From Artemia franciscana (Eukaryota > Arthropoda > Branchiopoda > Anostraca > Artemiidae): DNA of 64,000 nt. Numbering within the stretch: the first letter of the stretch is position 1; each line of letters opens with the position of its first letter. Below are positions 9,298 through 19,880 of this stretch, one piece after another. The DNA lies in NCBI RefSeq assembly GCF_032884065.1, contig NC_088873.1, positions 2,417,718 through 2,481,717 on the forward strand, written 5' to 3'. Below the pieces are notes generated by a model. The model ran no database searches. It had not been told where the DNA came from and was given only the letters and a program-made list of their open reading frames with translations. The translations under genes were made by a program, and so were the position numbers.

Positions 9298-10924
9298 CTC
9301 TTAAAAGTACCTCTTAAAAGGTACTTTTAAAAGGTACCTCTTAAGGTACTAACTAGCATTTGTACCATCTCCGTTTCGAAAAAGATACTTAAAAGTGGCA
9401 GTTTTAAATCGCATCTGGCACTTAAAATTGGCACTACTAATGTCATTTTTATATCAGCTCAAATCAGAAGTTATTTTATATCTAATTGGTTCGTAAACAA
9501 ATACGAATTATTTACCATTGTATTATCAAATTCTACCGTTTTATTATACATTCGTTTCAATTGATATGATTAGTTTTTCCTCTTTTAACGACTTTCCAGA
9601 AGCATACAAAGAGCGAAAAAACTAAATTAATGGACACACGTCACAAATTTTCGGACTTTTTTTTGTATGAAAAAAATATTTAAGTAACCAAAAGGAACGC
9701 TTTTCCTACAGAGGAAACAACTGGTTAAAAATCACCCTCATTTCGTTTTTTTCTTCATTTTTCGTCAAACGTAAAGGATAGCAAATGTGGTCTCGGAATG
9801 TATTTATGCAAACTATTAATGAAGATACTATTTGCAATAGTTTGTAATGAGAAAGTGGGATTATACTACCGCTTTCGACGATAGAAATTCATTTTTTTTT
9901 TTTTTTGATTTGACGGAATGTTTTGAGTTTTCAGGCACTTTCCCGCAATCCCCAAAAACTGTTTTTATCATTACAAATGGGTGTTAAGCTGCATCTGAAT
10001 AAAAGTTACAATTTAACATTTAACGTTACTTTATATTTTCATTCACTTTACAGTTTTATTTACAATGAATTCTTCCAATTTTAGTTAAAACCAAAGTTGT
10101 CTCTTACTATGCTGCAATTGTAGCCAAATCATAGTAATGGTCTCACATTTAAATTGATGCAGGGTCACAAGATACAAGACAAAAACTAGAAGGCTATTAG
10201 TGTGTTAAAGTAGGGCCATAAGTTACAGTAATCTTTTTCTAAGCCATCTGACTCCTTTTTCGTAGTACCCCCCCCTCCTTTCACGTCATTTCTCTTTTTC
10301 CTCTTTCTCTATACTTCTTTTCGCTGATTATAGTATTTTTGGCTGAATTCTGCTTTTCTTATCCATAATTGATTTTTTTTACGTGAATCACATCCTTTTT
10401 TCTATATTAATTATCTCTTTAACCAAAAGTCCAAGCAATAGAATATTTTACATATTTTTGTACAATGACTTTTGTTTTTCCGTTACTAGCATTTATTATC
10501 TAACCTTTGCATCTCCTTTCCCTGAAATAATCCTTTAATTGTTTGATTATTTCCTCTGCTAAATAGTCTCTTTAATCAAAAATAGATGTGAAAAGACACT
10601 TTTCAAAGGTATAGTGATAGAGTACACTGTTTGCTACTTTTTAGGGACCATAAATAACTGATAAGGAGTGGGATTTCTTATCAAGCCTTAAAGTTTTGTT
10701 TAACTTAACGTAACGCGTATAATTTAATTGATTTTTTAACAGTAGCATTCTAAGACAATAAAAATAAAATAGGCTTAAAATATTGATTTACCAGATTTAT
10801 GGAAAGAAATATTATTTGAAACGAACTTTGGAGGTACTCATGATTGTTTTGAACCTAAACTTTAAATGTTTAAGTCCCCCCCCCCTTTAGACGTTAGAAG
10901 CTACATTTTTACTGGTGTTTTCAT
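9298..10924. other. Intergenic DNA, nothing recognised
   Basis: It starts with a small scrambled repeat of AAAAGGTACCTCTTAA-like units (9299-9355). The remainder is AT-rich with poly(T) runs and no protein-like frame. Confidence 0.5.
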
Positions 10925-11573
10925 TTAAGGAATCGAGTGAGCACTGGGCGGCTTATATACCATACTAATTATATTCTTTTTCCCATCAAATTCAATTTCA
11001 ATTGAAAAAACCTCAACCTCATCTTCCATCCATATACTAAGATCATCCCTTTCCTGATAATTTAACCCATTCTTTACAAGGAAACCAACACCACCATGAC
11101 CCATCAATACTCGGTTCTTGATACGAAGATCATAACCAGGAAATGAATACAGAGAGATCGACTGGTTTGAGCTAAGAAATGTTTCACATAATACTATGAT
11201 ATCAAAAGAAGAAAAAAATTGATCAATTAGATCTAAAATATCTAGGTAGCTCGGAGTTAGCTCGTGGACATTCCAAGAACATAGTCGCAAATTCCTTTCA
11301 TTTATATCTCGATTATATGGTAGCCTAATATAATCACTTTCCCTCATAGGCTTTAGCTCAACACTCGTTATACCATCATCACCAGCAATACCTCTCGATA
11401 AATAATCCTGAAGAATAAAACGATCTTGATAATAGGAAAATCACGACGAACATATCTATATCATCTTCATTTCGTATTTCGAAAATATCAGAGGTTGGGA
11501 CATGGATGACCATAAGTTCCCTCGAAAAGAAGTGAGGTAATAAGCACTCATTCCCAGGAATATGATGATACAA
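10925..11573 (-). pseudogene. Non-LTR retrotransposon endonuclease (EEP/APE) fragment
   Basis: The main open frame (11347-10925) contains NLRLCSWNVHELT, DIIVLCETFLSS and GHGGVGFLVKNGL, which correspond to the N-terminal WNV, the ETxL and the GGxGxxV signatures of the apurinic-like endonuclease of non-LTR elements. It ends at MVYKPPSAHSIP before the GDFN motif, so it is cut off. Upstream the protein continues, in frame to about 11400 (SRGIAGDDGITSVELKP) and, after a frameshift, to 11573 (HHIPGNECLLPHFF). This enzyme nicks the target DNA for reverse transcription. No RT domain of the same copy follows. Confidence 0.75.
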
Positions 11574-11589
11574 GTGGTTACACTATGTT

Positions 11590-11745
11590 ATAGATGCTGT
11601 AATAGATGCCTATGTTATAGTATGTATGTGTATATGTATATGTGTATATGTATATGTACACATATGTATGTGTATATGTATGTTATAGTATGTGTATATG
11701 TTATAGTATAGTATGTTATAGATGCCTATGTTACAGATGCTGTCA
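11590..11745 (+). repeat. Imperfect (TATG/TA)n and TTATAGATGC repeats
   Basis: Alternating TATGTG/TATATG units (11619-11700), bracketed by repeated ATAGATGCCTATGTTA blocks at 11600-11616 and 11712-11729. Simple-sequence expansion only. Confidence 0.75.
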
Positions 11746-13535
11746 AGTGAAGGCCAATACTATATCATAAATTCTATTAGTACAGTTTGAGATCATATAA
11801 AATTATTTACTTAAGTGGTCATAGCCTTTCTATGCTTGAGTCAATTTACTTGTGAATGTTGAATAATGTTAGTCATGTCTTAAGAATATGCATGTCATTC
11901 ACTGAATCTGGTTGCTAGGTAAGCTGGTTATACTAATGAGGTATCTCTCTTTTAGTATAGTTACACACGAAGGTCAATGCTATACTTTAGTGTAGGCAAT
12001 CTTTAGTTCCCATATAAGGGTGTTAACTCAGTATCTATTGATGTTATGCTACTAACAAAGAAGAAATTTTACTTTCAAAACCACAAAGTAATAAAAACTT
12101 AGTTATTGACAATTTATTGGTTTCATCTGCCGTATTATCAATAAACAATAACATAATTTTTTTACAGTGAAAATGCAATCTAGTATTATTTGAAAGGGGG
12201 AAATTAATAGACGATAATATACAATCCAGATTTCCTGGTATTTATACCATAGCACAGAGAGTTTCAAGCCATGATATAAGTTGCGAGGTTAATCTATGAT
12301 TTAAAGACAATCCAGATACATCTACTGCAGTTTTGTTAATCAAAATATAATCTACAATACGTACCAAATTAAGCGAATCCGCATCATTAAGAAAGTCCTT
12401 CAAAAGACTTCTAAAGCACTATATGCTTCTACTTTAGGAAACCAAATATTTGTTTGGTGTTTTCAGTAAAGCACTAGATTTCTAAAATTCAATAAATCCA
12501 GGAGAAAATCATTATTTGGTTTGTTTGAGCTGGTTTTAGATATATATTACAAATATAATGAAGCAATAGACTTTTTCGTTTTAAGTTTCGACCTCACTGC
12601 TTACTTCCATCAAAAAATTTCCCTTTTTGAAAAATAAGAAAAAAAGAGCAAAAACATATGTGATGACAAAACAAAAATGGATCTTCCTTTCAGTCAGGTT
12701 TTCATCCCTTCAAAGGAGAAATACTTCCTTCATAACCATCTTTCCACTAATTTAGTCAGTTATTTCTTAATGCTACATCATACTACAAAAAAAGGTTTAT
12801 CATCGATCAGCTACAAATAATCCACCAATCAGAAGCAAGTTTGGATATATACAGAACTCATGTGAACCAATGTGATATACCTGCTTAGGCTATTGGAGAC
12901 CAATGTTATTTAAAAAAAACATTTTATAACAAAAAGCTGTAATATACTTCTAATAAAAATAAAATCATCCAAGATTATGTGAGTATTTCTTGAAAATTAT
13001 TACAGTAAATTATAGTTTCTGCAAAATATTCATCTTTTTATTTGACAAAAATTAGGTTAAATCTCTATTGACAAAAATGCAGCACTGAACTTGCCTGTCA
13101 CAAAACGACCATTTAAATCACAATACTACTCATGACCCGATTTTTTTATTATTGGAAATATTCTTAAATTCTACCACTGAGGTTACTTCAAAAACTTAAA
13201 TATGTAAACTTATCGCACTTATTTGGTGCTATTAAACAAACTTTCACTTTTCACAGTCATACTAATAGAAACACGGTGGTAAAAATACCAGTGAACACCA
13301 GTCAGTAAAAGTGCATAGCTTTTTGTCTCTGAATACGACCGTGGTCTTAAAATTTCATTTCATTTCTCTTTTGTTTTCCATATTTGAAGTGGGTTACAAA
13401 TATAAGTAGGGAATGGGGATGGTAACACTGAACTATGAAGCTAGTTAAAGTGATTGAGATACAAGTCAAAGGAAACATAAAGGGGACAAGCCTGTTATTT
13501 TGAAAAGCTCCCAATAATATACCCCAAGTCTGAGC
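11746..13535. other. Intergenic DNA, nothing recognised
   Basis: AT-rich with short open stretches only. I see no repeat shared with the rest of the window. Confidence 0.5.
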
Positions 13536-13680
13536 AATGGTAAAATAGCAGTTTACTATTATATGTTGTCTATAAATAGCTAGGTTTTTTCTATATTGAA
13601 GTGTTTTCCTTTATATTTAGGCAGTTGCACGGCTATTTTTTAGGAAAAAATCGAATTTTTTTCTCTGTAATTTTAATTTT
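13536..13680 (+). repeat. Dispersed ~145-bp repeat, copy 1
   Basis: It shares the blocks GCAATGGTAAAATAGCA, ATATGTTGTC-ATAAATAGCTAG and TTTAGGCAGTT with 18575-18720 in the same orientation, over about 145 bases. The ends are ragged, and I see no terminal repeats or clear target duplication. Confidence 0.7.
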
Positions 13681-13689
13681 TGAAAAAGC

Positions 13690-14661
13690 ATTTTTATACC
13701 AAAAAAGATACGTTAAGGTGGTTTAAATATTACAAATCTGTCAATATCAAATCTAAGTAGCAAGAACTATTTCCATGATTTGAAACATTACAAATAATAA
13801 CGAAATGTTTCATGTTATACAGACAAAACATCATATAACAACTGGCCAACATATGAAAATAGTTTTTATTGTTAAACCAGGATTCACTGTTATAATCGCT
13901 AGTTCAATAAATTGAGATACAAACAAGAAGGCGACGAGTCTCTAGTTTCAAGAAAGGATAGCTACACCAAAGCAAGGTGTACATTGCGGCTTAAAACTAA
14001 TATTACAAACTCGTCAATATCAAAGTCTATTTGAAATATTTATTTCCATGATTAAAACAACTGTTACTACAAAAATAAATTACAAACAAAAACAAATACA
14101 AGAGGTTGTATAGAAAAAAACATTACACAAAAATTATTTAATTGACAAAAGCACAAGTCGTTGTTTAATCAGAATTTGATTTCACATAGTATTTGAAGAA
14201 AGGCTAGCTTAAGATATTTTTAAAGAAACTATTATACTTCCTAGTTTGGGGAAAAAACATTTTTGGCAGTACAAAAACTTAAAGGCTAAATAGTAACATT
14301 TAAATCGGTTTTTTCTCACCTTCATTTTTAGCCTATAATACTACGATCTATGAGTAATTCACAAATACACACTGCATACATACTTATTCACTCTTTATAA
14401 GTTCAAAAATATTAATAGATTTGAAATAAAATATTTAAACATTATCTATGCATTATTATTTGCCTTTTGCAGTATCTTGCAATCAATTTTAAGTCACTCC
14501 TTAAACAGCCCTTACTCACTAATGAAGAGAAACAAGGAGTACGTGGTAACACTTACAAACCATTTCTTTTACCTAAAGAGACGAAAATAATATAAGCTTT
14601 TAATAGAATATCGTCGCATTCAAAAATTTTAAAGCGACTGCTGAGACTATTTCCATGCTAA
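13690..14661. other. Intergenic DNA, nothing recognised
   Basis: AT-rich. CATATAACAACTGGCC-type words and AAAC runs, no protein-like frame. Confidence 0.45.
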
Positions 14662-14846
14662 AAGAGAAAACATTTTTGTTTCAAACAAAACATTTTTGTT
14701 GTGGCCACAGACCGCACTAAATGGAAGAAATTCTTGATCATTGCCTTTGAGCGAAAAGAGAGAACGTCTTTGTTTCAAACAAAACGTTTTTGTTGTGGCG
14801 ACAGACCAAACTAAATAGGAAAAATTCTTGATCATTGCCTTTGAGC
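14662..14846 (+). repeat. Tandem duplication, ~94-bp unit, two copies
   Basis: Unit 1 is 14662-14753 and unit 2 is 14754-14846; both run from AAAGAGA through GTTTCAAACAAAAC and GACAGACC/CACAGACC to TTGATCATTGCCTTTGAG. Each unit contains the inverted pair GTTTCAAAC and AAACAAAAC. The two differ at roughly a tenth of positions, so the duplication is not very recent. Confidence 0.85.
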
Positions 14847-15430
14847 CGGGACTGAGTTCTCACGCATTAGAAAAAAGAATCTTTAAGCTACAAAACTTTA
14901 AACTACTTTAAAGCAATGCAAAGGGGCACAACCAAAAAGGTTTCCTTGACAAGAGAACTTTCTCTAGGCCAGAACCAGCGTTGTTGTCCGACCACCCGTC
15001 CTTGGAAGTCTTTAACAAACTTAAAGGGAGCTCATCTATTCACTGAAGGCAAGTAAAATGCTCTTCTATGTCCTATATATGAACATTCCTTTTAGAAAAG
15101 ATTTTCACCCCTTCCACAGTACCATTTTGAAGCTGTCATATTCAGCATCATAATAAGATATACAATAGCACCAAAACTATACAGAATATATTCAATTCCA
15201 TTTTATTTCTGACCTGTCAACAAAACAAAAGAGGTTTTGTAGCCCTAGTAAAAGAGTAAGAAAAAAAAGGAGAAAATAAACAATCAACGAAAGACAGATT
15301 ACAATCAACAAACACAAACATAACTACATACTATACGAATAGGGAAGACCACTGGTGGTTGACTTTTCTAGCGGAGGATTTGAAATCTTCTACTCTTATC
15401 AATAATTAAATAAACAAAAAAGTTTTTTTT

Positions 15431-16092
15431 AACTGCAAGTAAGGAGCAACATTAAAACTTAAAACAAACAGAAATCGTTCCGTATATGAAAAGGATTGTC
15501 CCCTCTTCAACGCATCGCTCTTTACGCTAAAGTTTGACTCTTTGTCACAATTCTACTTTCAAAAACAATAAAAACGAAGTTAGGAGGGGGCCTAGGTACC
15601 CTCCAATTTTTTTGGTCACTTTAAAAGGGCACAAGAACTTTTAATTTCCATTAGAATGAGCGATCTTACGACGTTCTAGGACCATTGGGTCGATACGATC
15701 ACCCCTGGGGAACAAAAAACAAACAAAATAAATAAACAAACAAACAAATAAACACGCATCCAAAGCAAAAAATACAAAATTCCACATTTTTATAGATAGG
15801 AGCTTGAAACTTCTACAGTAGGGTTCTCTGATACACTGAACCTGATGGTGGGATTTTTGTTAAGATTCTATGACTTTCAGGAGGTTTTCCACCTATTTTC
15901 TAAATAAGGCAAAATTTCTTAGGCTCGTAACTTTGATGGGCAAGACTAAACTTGATGAAACTTATATATTCAAAATAAGTATTAAAATGCGATTCTTTTG
16001 ATGTAACTGTTGGTATCAAAATTCCGTTTTTTTAGAGTTTCGGTTACTATTGAGTCGGCTCGCTCCTTACTACAGTTCGTTACCCGAACTGT
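15431..16092 (+). mobile_element. MITE-like element with inverted ends (GTAAGGAGC family)
   Basis: The left end AACTGCAAGTAAGGAGC (15431-15447) is matched in inverted form by GCTCCTTACTACAGTT at the right end. The right end closes with a perfect 8-bp stem ACAGTTCG/CGAACTGT (16072-16092). Partial relatives lie at 38930-39057, 46520-46785 and 50868-50935. The middle has no coding content and includes AACAAACAAATAAA repeats near 15715-15760. Likely a non-autonomous DNA element, family unknown. Confidence 0.55.
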
Positions 16093-16232
16093 TGGATGTT
16101 TACAGAATCAATTTAATTTTTTTTACCAGAGAAAAATTACTGGTCCGAGGAGGCAGATGCAGCAGATACTTGGAAAATTTAAAATAGATTTGGTTAATAT
16201 ATTTTTTTTTATTTGAAGCAAAAAAAAATTTC

Positions 16233-16299
<67 letters not shown>

Positions 16300-16305
16300 T
16301 ATATT
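16233..16305 (+). repeat. (AT)n microsatellite with interruptions
   Basis: About 73 bases of AT dinucleotides broken by single GT and AC steps. Confidence 0.95.
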
Positions 16306-16441
16306 ATAGAATGTTGAATATATAGTATATATTGCATAGTAAAATACTATTCTAAGTCGTATGTATGTATGCACCTTTTTGGGGAATATTTTCAAACTCA
16401 AGAATGTCTCTAGCACAGAATTGGGGTAGATTCTTAAAAGG

Positions 16442-16469
16442 CGTTTTGCACCTTTTAAGGTGCAAAACG
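16442..16469. other. Perfect 13-bp hairpin, 2-nt loop
   Basis: CGTTTTGCACCTT at 16442-16454 pairs exactly with AAGGTGCAAAACG at 16457-16469. A second small hairpin (CAGGCC/GGCCTG) follows at about 16475-16494. No role is evident; it may be the remaining end of an inverted-repeat element. Confidence 0.6.
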
Positions 16470-18574
16470 AGAGTTCAGGCCACCAGAAGGCCTGGTCTCT
16501 TCAAATGTTCTTAGATAGTAGAGGATCATTAGGCGATATTCAAGATAGGGCCTTAGCCAAAGCCAGTATGAACCATTTCATATTATTTAAAAATGCATGT
16601 AATTTAGTATATAATAAGCATGAAGACTACAAAAGACTGTAGAGGGTTCAAGACATGTTTTTAAGGCAAAGACATAATGATAACATTTATAAGCCTGGGT
16701 CAATACAATAATTTCGAAGAAGAGCATTAAAAGACTAAAAGATACAAAGAACACAAATTGGTCTAGAAATTAGAGAAAATTGGCATCATATTTGATTCAA
16801 AGAGGAAAAAAAAATCAAAACGACAGAAAAAGAAATGGCAGCATTGAAATTATCAAAATACATTTCCAAACTAAAGATGTGGTAAGAACGTTCTTACAAA
16901 GCAAAAAATATAATAGAAGCTGATCATCCAGTTTTTAAGTATTGGCCTGACACTTGATTCCAAACATAAAGTTTAGCAAAACCCTTAAGAAAACGCTTTA
17001 ATAAATTAATGGAATCATAGTTCTCAACATATTTCTAAGAAAAGATTAGTTTAAAAACCATTATAGTGTCTATCTTTCCGCTTACAGGGAAAAGGAAACT
17101 TTCAACAAAACTCTTTCAATTTTTTGTTTTGTTTTTGGTTTCACTCCCTAAATATTTTTATTTTAGACTTAGTATACATTGTCTGAACTGACACCTAAAC
17201 AAGCTAGTGTTTAGTATAGTGTGCATAAGACACAAAAAAAACAATTGATATGAACACATATGAACTATTGGTTGAACACGTCAAACCCCAGAGAACAGCA
17301 ACTCTTTCTAACTTTCAAAATAAACCTGTCAAACTTTCAAAATTAGCTTTCGTTAGGCTAATGTACCTAGAAAACAGATTTCAGAGTTTTTTGAAGCCAA
17401 AAGTTAATACAGGTATACTAGAATTACAAAATCCAGCATCCATTTCAAGCAGAAAATGGAATAACTAAGGCCAGAAAAAATGGTAGTTAGAAGACCAACA
17501 GACGAAATTCTGCCCCTTAATCTATTTATCCAATTCCAAAAGTAAACAAAATCACTAACTTTATGATTTTCTCATAGATTTAAAAAACACAGATGTTAGC
17601 TTTTGGTAGAGGAAAGCCAACTTAAGACTCAAAATAGATAAAAATTAAAACAAGAATTGAAAAATATACAGGGTTTTTTTCACTGGTATTGGTATCCAAT
17701 TAATAGGCTTATTTGGAAAAATACACCAAAAAATAAAATGTTAGCAATTAAGTAAGCTACGTCAACATGATAAAAAAAAGATTATTGCGCACTGTAAAAT
17801 AATCAAAACCATAATTTTAAAATTTTTAAAATAAACAATTGGAATTAGGATGATAGTATAGACTATAGATTACAGACCAGATTATATAGACTGTCGACTT
17901 GTAGCTTTTTTTATACTTTTAAAACCCTTAACAGCAAATAACAAGGGTAATTGTCCAATGCAAGGCCACCTCTAGCCCACTATCTATGACATTTCATATT
18001 CAGAAGGGAACTCAAAATCAGGATCATTCCTTCTAGTACTTTTTTTCATAAAAAAGCAGTTCATTAAAATTAGTTATTTGAAATCAATTAAACAAAACGC
18101 AGTAAAATAAATAGAATTGAAAGTAATATAAAACTTGTGACTGAAAGGATTGAAATAAAGACCTTGGGAAAGTATAGACAGCTAGTTACAGGCTACTGTT
18201 TAAAGTTACATCAAAGCATCTTTGCATCATGTCAAAAACTGTCATGTCAGAAAACGTCATTATTATCCACTATGTCTAAAGACGTTATGTCAAAACATCA
18301 TTCCTTATATTCACATTTTAACTAAAAGTTGGAGAAAAAAATACCAGGTTACCTAAAAAAAAAAATGCATTCTTCCCTTGCTATATACTGATATAAGGTT
18401 TTTGGTGCTATATGGTGCACCATTTGGCGATATAAGGTGCTTAATGATGTAAGATCTTTGGTTGGAATATCATTAGGTGAGACCCAGTGTATCATTGGAT
18501 TTTATTCATTAATTGATGATATTTGAAATTAGGAACTGGTCTAATTATTTTATGGATATATGACATGTCGGTAC
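16470..18574. other. Intergenic DNA downstream of ENDOG, no firm gene
   Basis: A + strand frame just after the hairpin (16460-16642, then broken; ALAKASMNHFILFKNACNLV) has protein-like composition but no family I recognise. A second frame at 17250-17468 is equally unassigned. Rest AT-rich. Confidence 0.4.
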
Positions 18575-18720
18575 AATGGTAAAATAGCAATCTACTGTCA
18601 TATGTTGTCAATAAATAGCTAGTTTTTTTTCTATATTTAAGTATTTTCCTTTATGTTTAGGCAGTTCTGCAGCTATTTTTATGGAAAAAATTATTTTTTT
18701 TTGCCGTAATTTTATTTTGG
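18575..18720 (+). repeat. Dispersed ~145-bp repeat, copy 2
   Basis: Same repeat as 13536-13680, same orientation. It overlaps the likely 3' end of the ENDOG transcript, so the ENDOG poly(A) signal may come from the repeat. Confidence 0.7.
18711..18716 (-). terminator. Candidate ENDOG poly(A) signal
   Basis: AATAAA on the minus strand, 233 bases after the ENDOG stop codon and the first one met downstream. Use is inferred. Confidence 0.35.
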
Positions 18721-18948
18721 GTAAAAAATGAGAAAAAAATACTGACAAATTCTGCATAAATTAACTACATTCAAGATTTTAAATAAGATAAGATAGTAGT
18801 AGAATGAATAAAAAAACATTGTAAAAAGTCTTCAAATAAACTTTAAAGACCAAATTAGAAAAAAAAATATAGCCTAAAGTCATATAAGAACCTTAATTGA
18901 GCTATGCCAGTACAATTTAGAAAGAACAATTAGAAGACAGTACAAGTC

Positions 18949-19854
18949 TTATATTTTTTTGCCATTTATCTTTTTGAGTTTAGATCTTGACAGCCTATCA
19001 AAAAATAACAGCCCAGAGGCCCTCTCTACAGTCTCTGGAGGTACTCGAAAATTTTCAACTGGAATTTTATCACTAATTGGTTGATTAGGCATAACAAAGG
19101 CTTCCAACTCTAATTCGTTTTTTACATTTTCATAAACACAAACTTTATAAAAATGTGTAGGAACTGCCACGTGATTTGTGCCAATTACTTGATATTTGAC
19201 ATACAACTTTCCATCACCTTCTTTCTGGGGTAAAAACAAAGGCCCAGTACAAACATAAATATTTTTATAGTTTTTTATCTGATTTCTAATATATCTTTCA
19301 AGATCATTCCATTTATCACGATTAAATCCTTTGCCGACTTGAGGAGCAATATTTGACAAGACGAAGGTTTCGTTCATATCTTGTTGACATTTCTTATGAT
19401 TTCCAGCAGCAGCTAAATGTCCTCGATCAAAGCCACTACCCTTATAATCACTATTCAAGGCCCTGAAAAATGGATGCACTGTTTGATCATCATAAAAATC
19501 TGACTTAGATCGATCTACTTCGGCAGTATAGGCAACAGATTCAAATGTTAAGTGCTCGAAAACCCAGTGAGCAGATCGGTTTCTGGTATCATATGAAAGA
19601 ACAAAGTCACCATAACTTCTGATATTACTCAGGCTAGGAAAACCAAATCTCATAACTTGAGAAATCCTAGGTGCATTTTTCTCTGGTTCTAGTGGAACAG
19701 GTAAATTTGATATTGGCTCTGCAGCTGAAACTGTTCCAAACAAAGGTATGCCAGGCTTTATTGGAATCCTGTCTATGCTGCAATCTTTTTCATATATAAT
19801 GCCAGCAACAAAACTTGCACCAATCCCAATGGCAGCAGACACAGCTTTTAGCAT
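18949..19854 (-). CDS. ENDOG: Endonuclease G, mitochondrial
   Basis: Sugar-nonspecific DNA/RNA nuclease of the mitochondrial intermembrane space, known for roles in mitochondrial DNA turnover and DNA breakdown in apoptosis. The 301 residues match the usual length (human about 297). Residues 1-20 are hydrophobic with one early Lys (MLKAVSAAIGIGASFVAGII), a targeting/anchor segment. The beta-beta-alpha-metal fold starts near residue 66 (VMRFGFPS). The catalytic signature DRGH is at 143-146 (His146 the general base), followed by AAAGNH, ETFVLSNIAPQ and FNRDKWNDLE; Asn178 falls at the Mg2+-binding Asn position (32 residues after the His, 31 in human), and the nearby Glu is present. GPLF at 204-207 is also typical. 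All key residues are intact. The coding sequence has no intron, while vertebrate genes are split; a splice acceptor lies just upstream of the ATG. Confidence 0.95.
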   Translation of the reverse strand: MLKAVSAAIGIGASFVAGIIYEKDCSIDRIPIKPGIPLFGTVSAAEPISNLPVPLEPEKNAPRISQVMRFGFPSLSNIRSYGDFVLSYDTRNRSAHWVFEHLTFESVAYTAEVDRSKSDFYDDQTVHPFFRALNSDYKGSGFDRGHLAAAGNHKKCQQDMNETFVLSNIAPQVGKGFNRDKWNDLERYIRNQIKNYKNIYVCTGPLFLPQKEGDGKLYVKYQVIGTNHVAVPTHFYKVCVYENVKNELELEAFVMPNQPISDKIPVENFRVPPETVERASGLLFFDRLSRSKLKKINGKKI

Positions 19855-19866
19855 AGTTCAGTCTCA

Positions 19867-19880
19867 CCTACAATAAAAAA
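19867..19880 (-). other. Likely splice acceptor in the ENDOG 5' UTR
   Basis: Reading on the minus strand, CTTTTTTATTGTAG precedes GTGAGACTGAACTATG, so the exon carrying the ATG probably begins at 19867, 13 bases before the ATG. The upstream non-coding exon and promoter are not identified. Confidence 0.5.
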
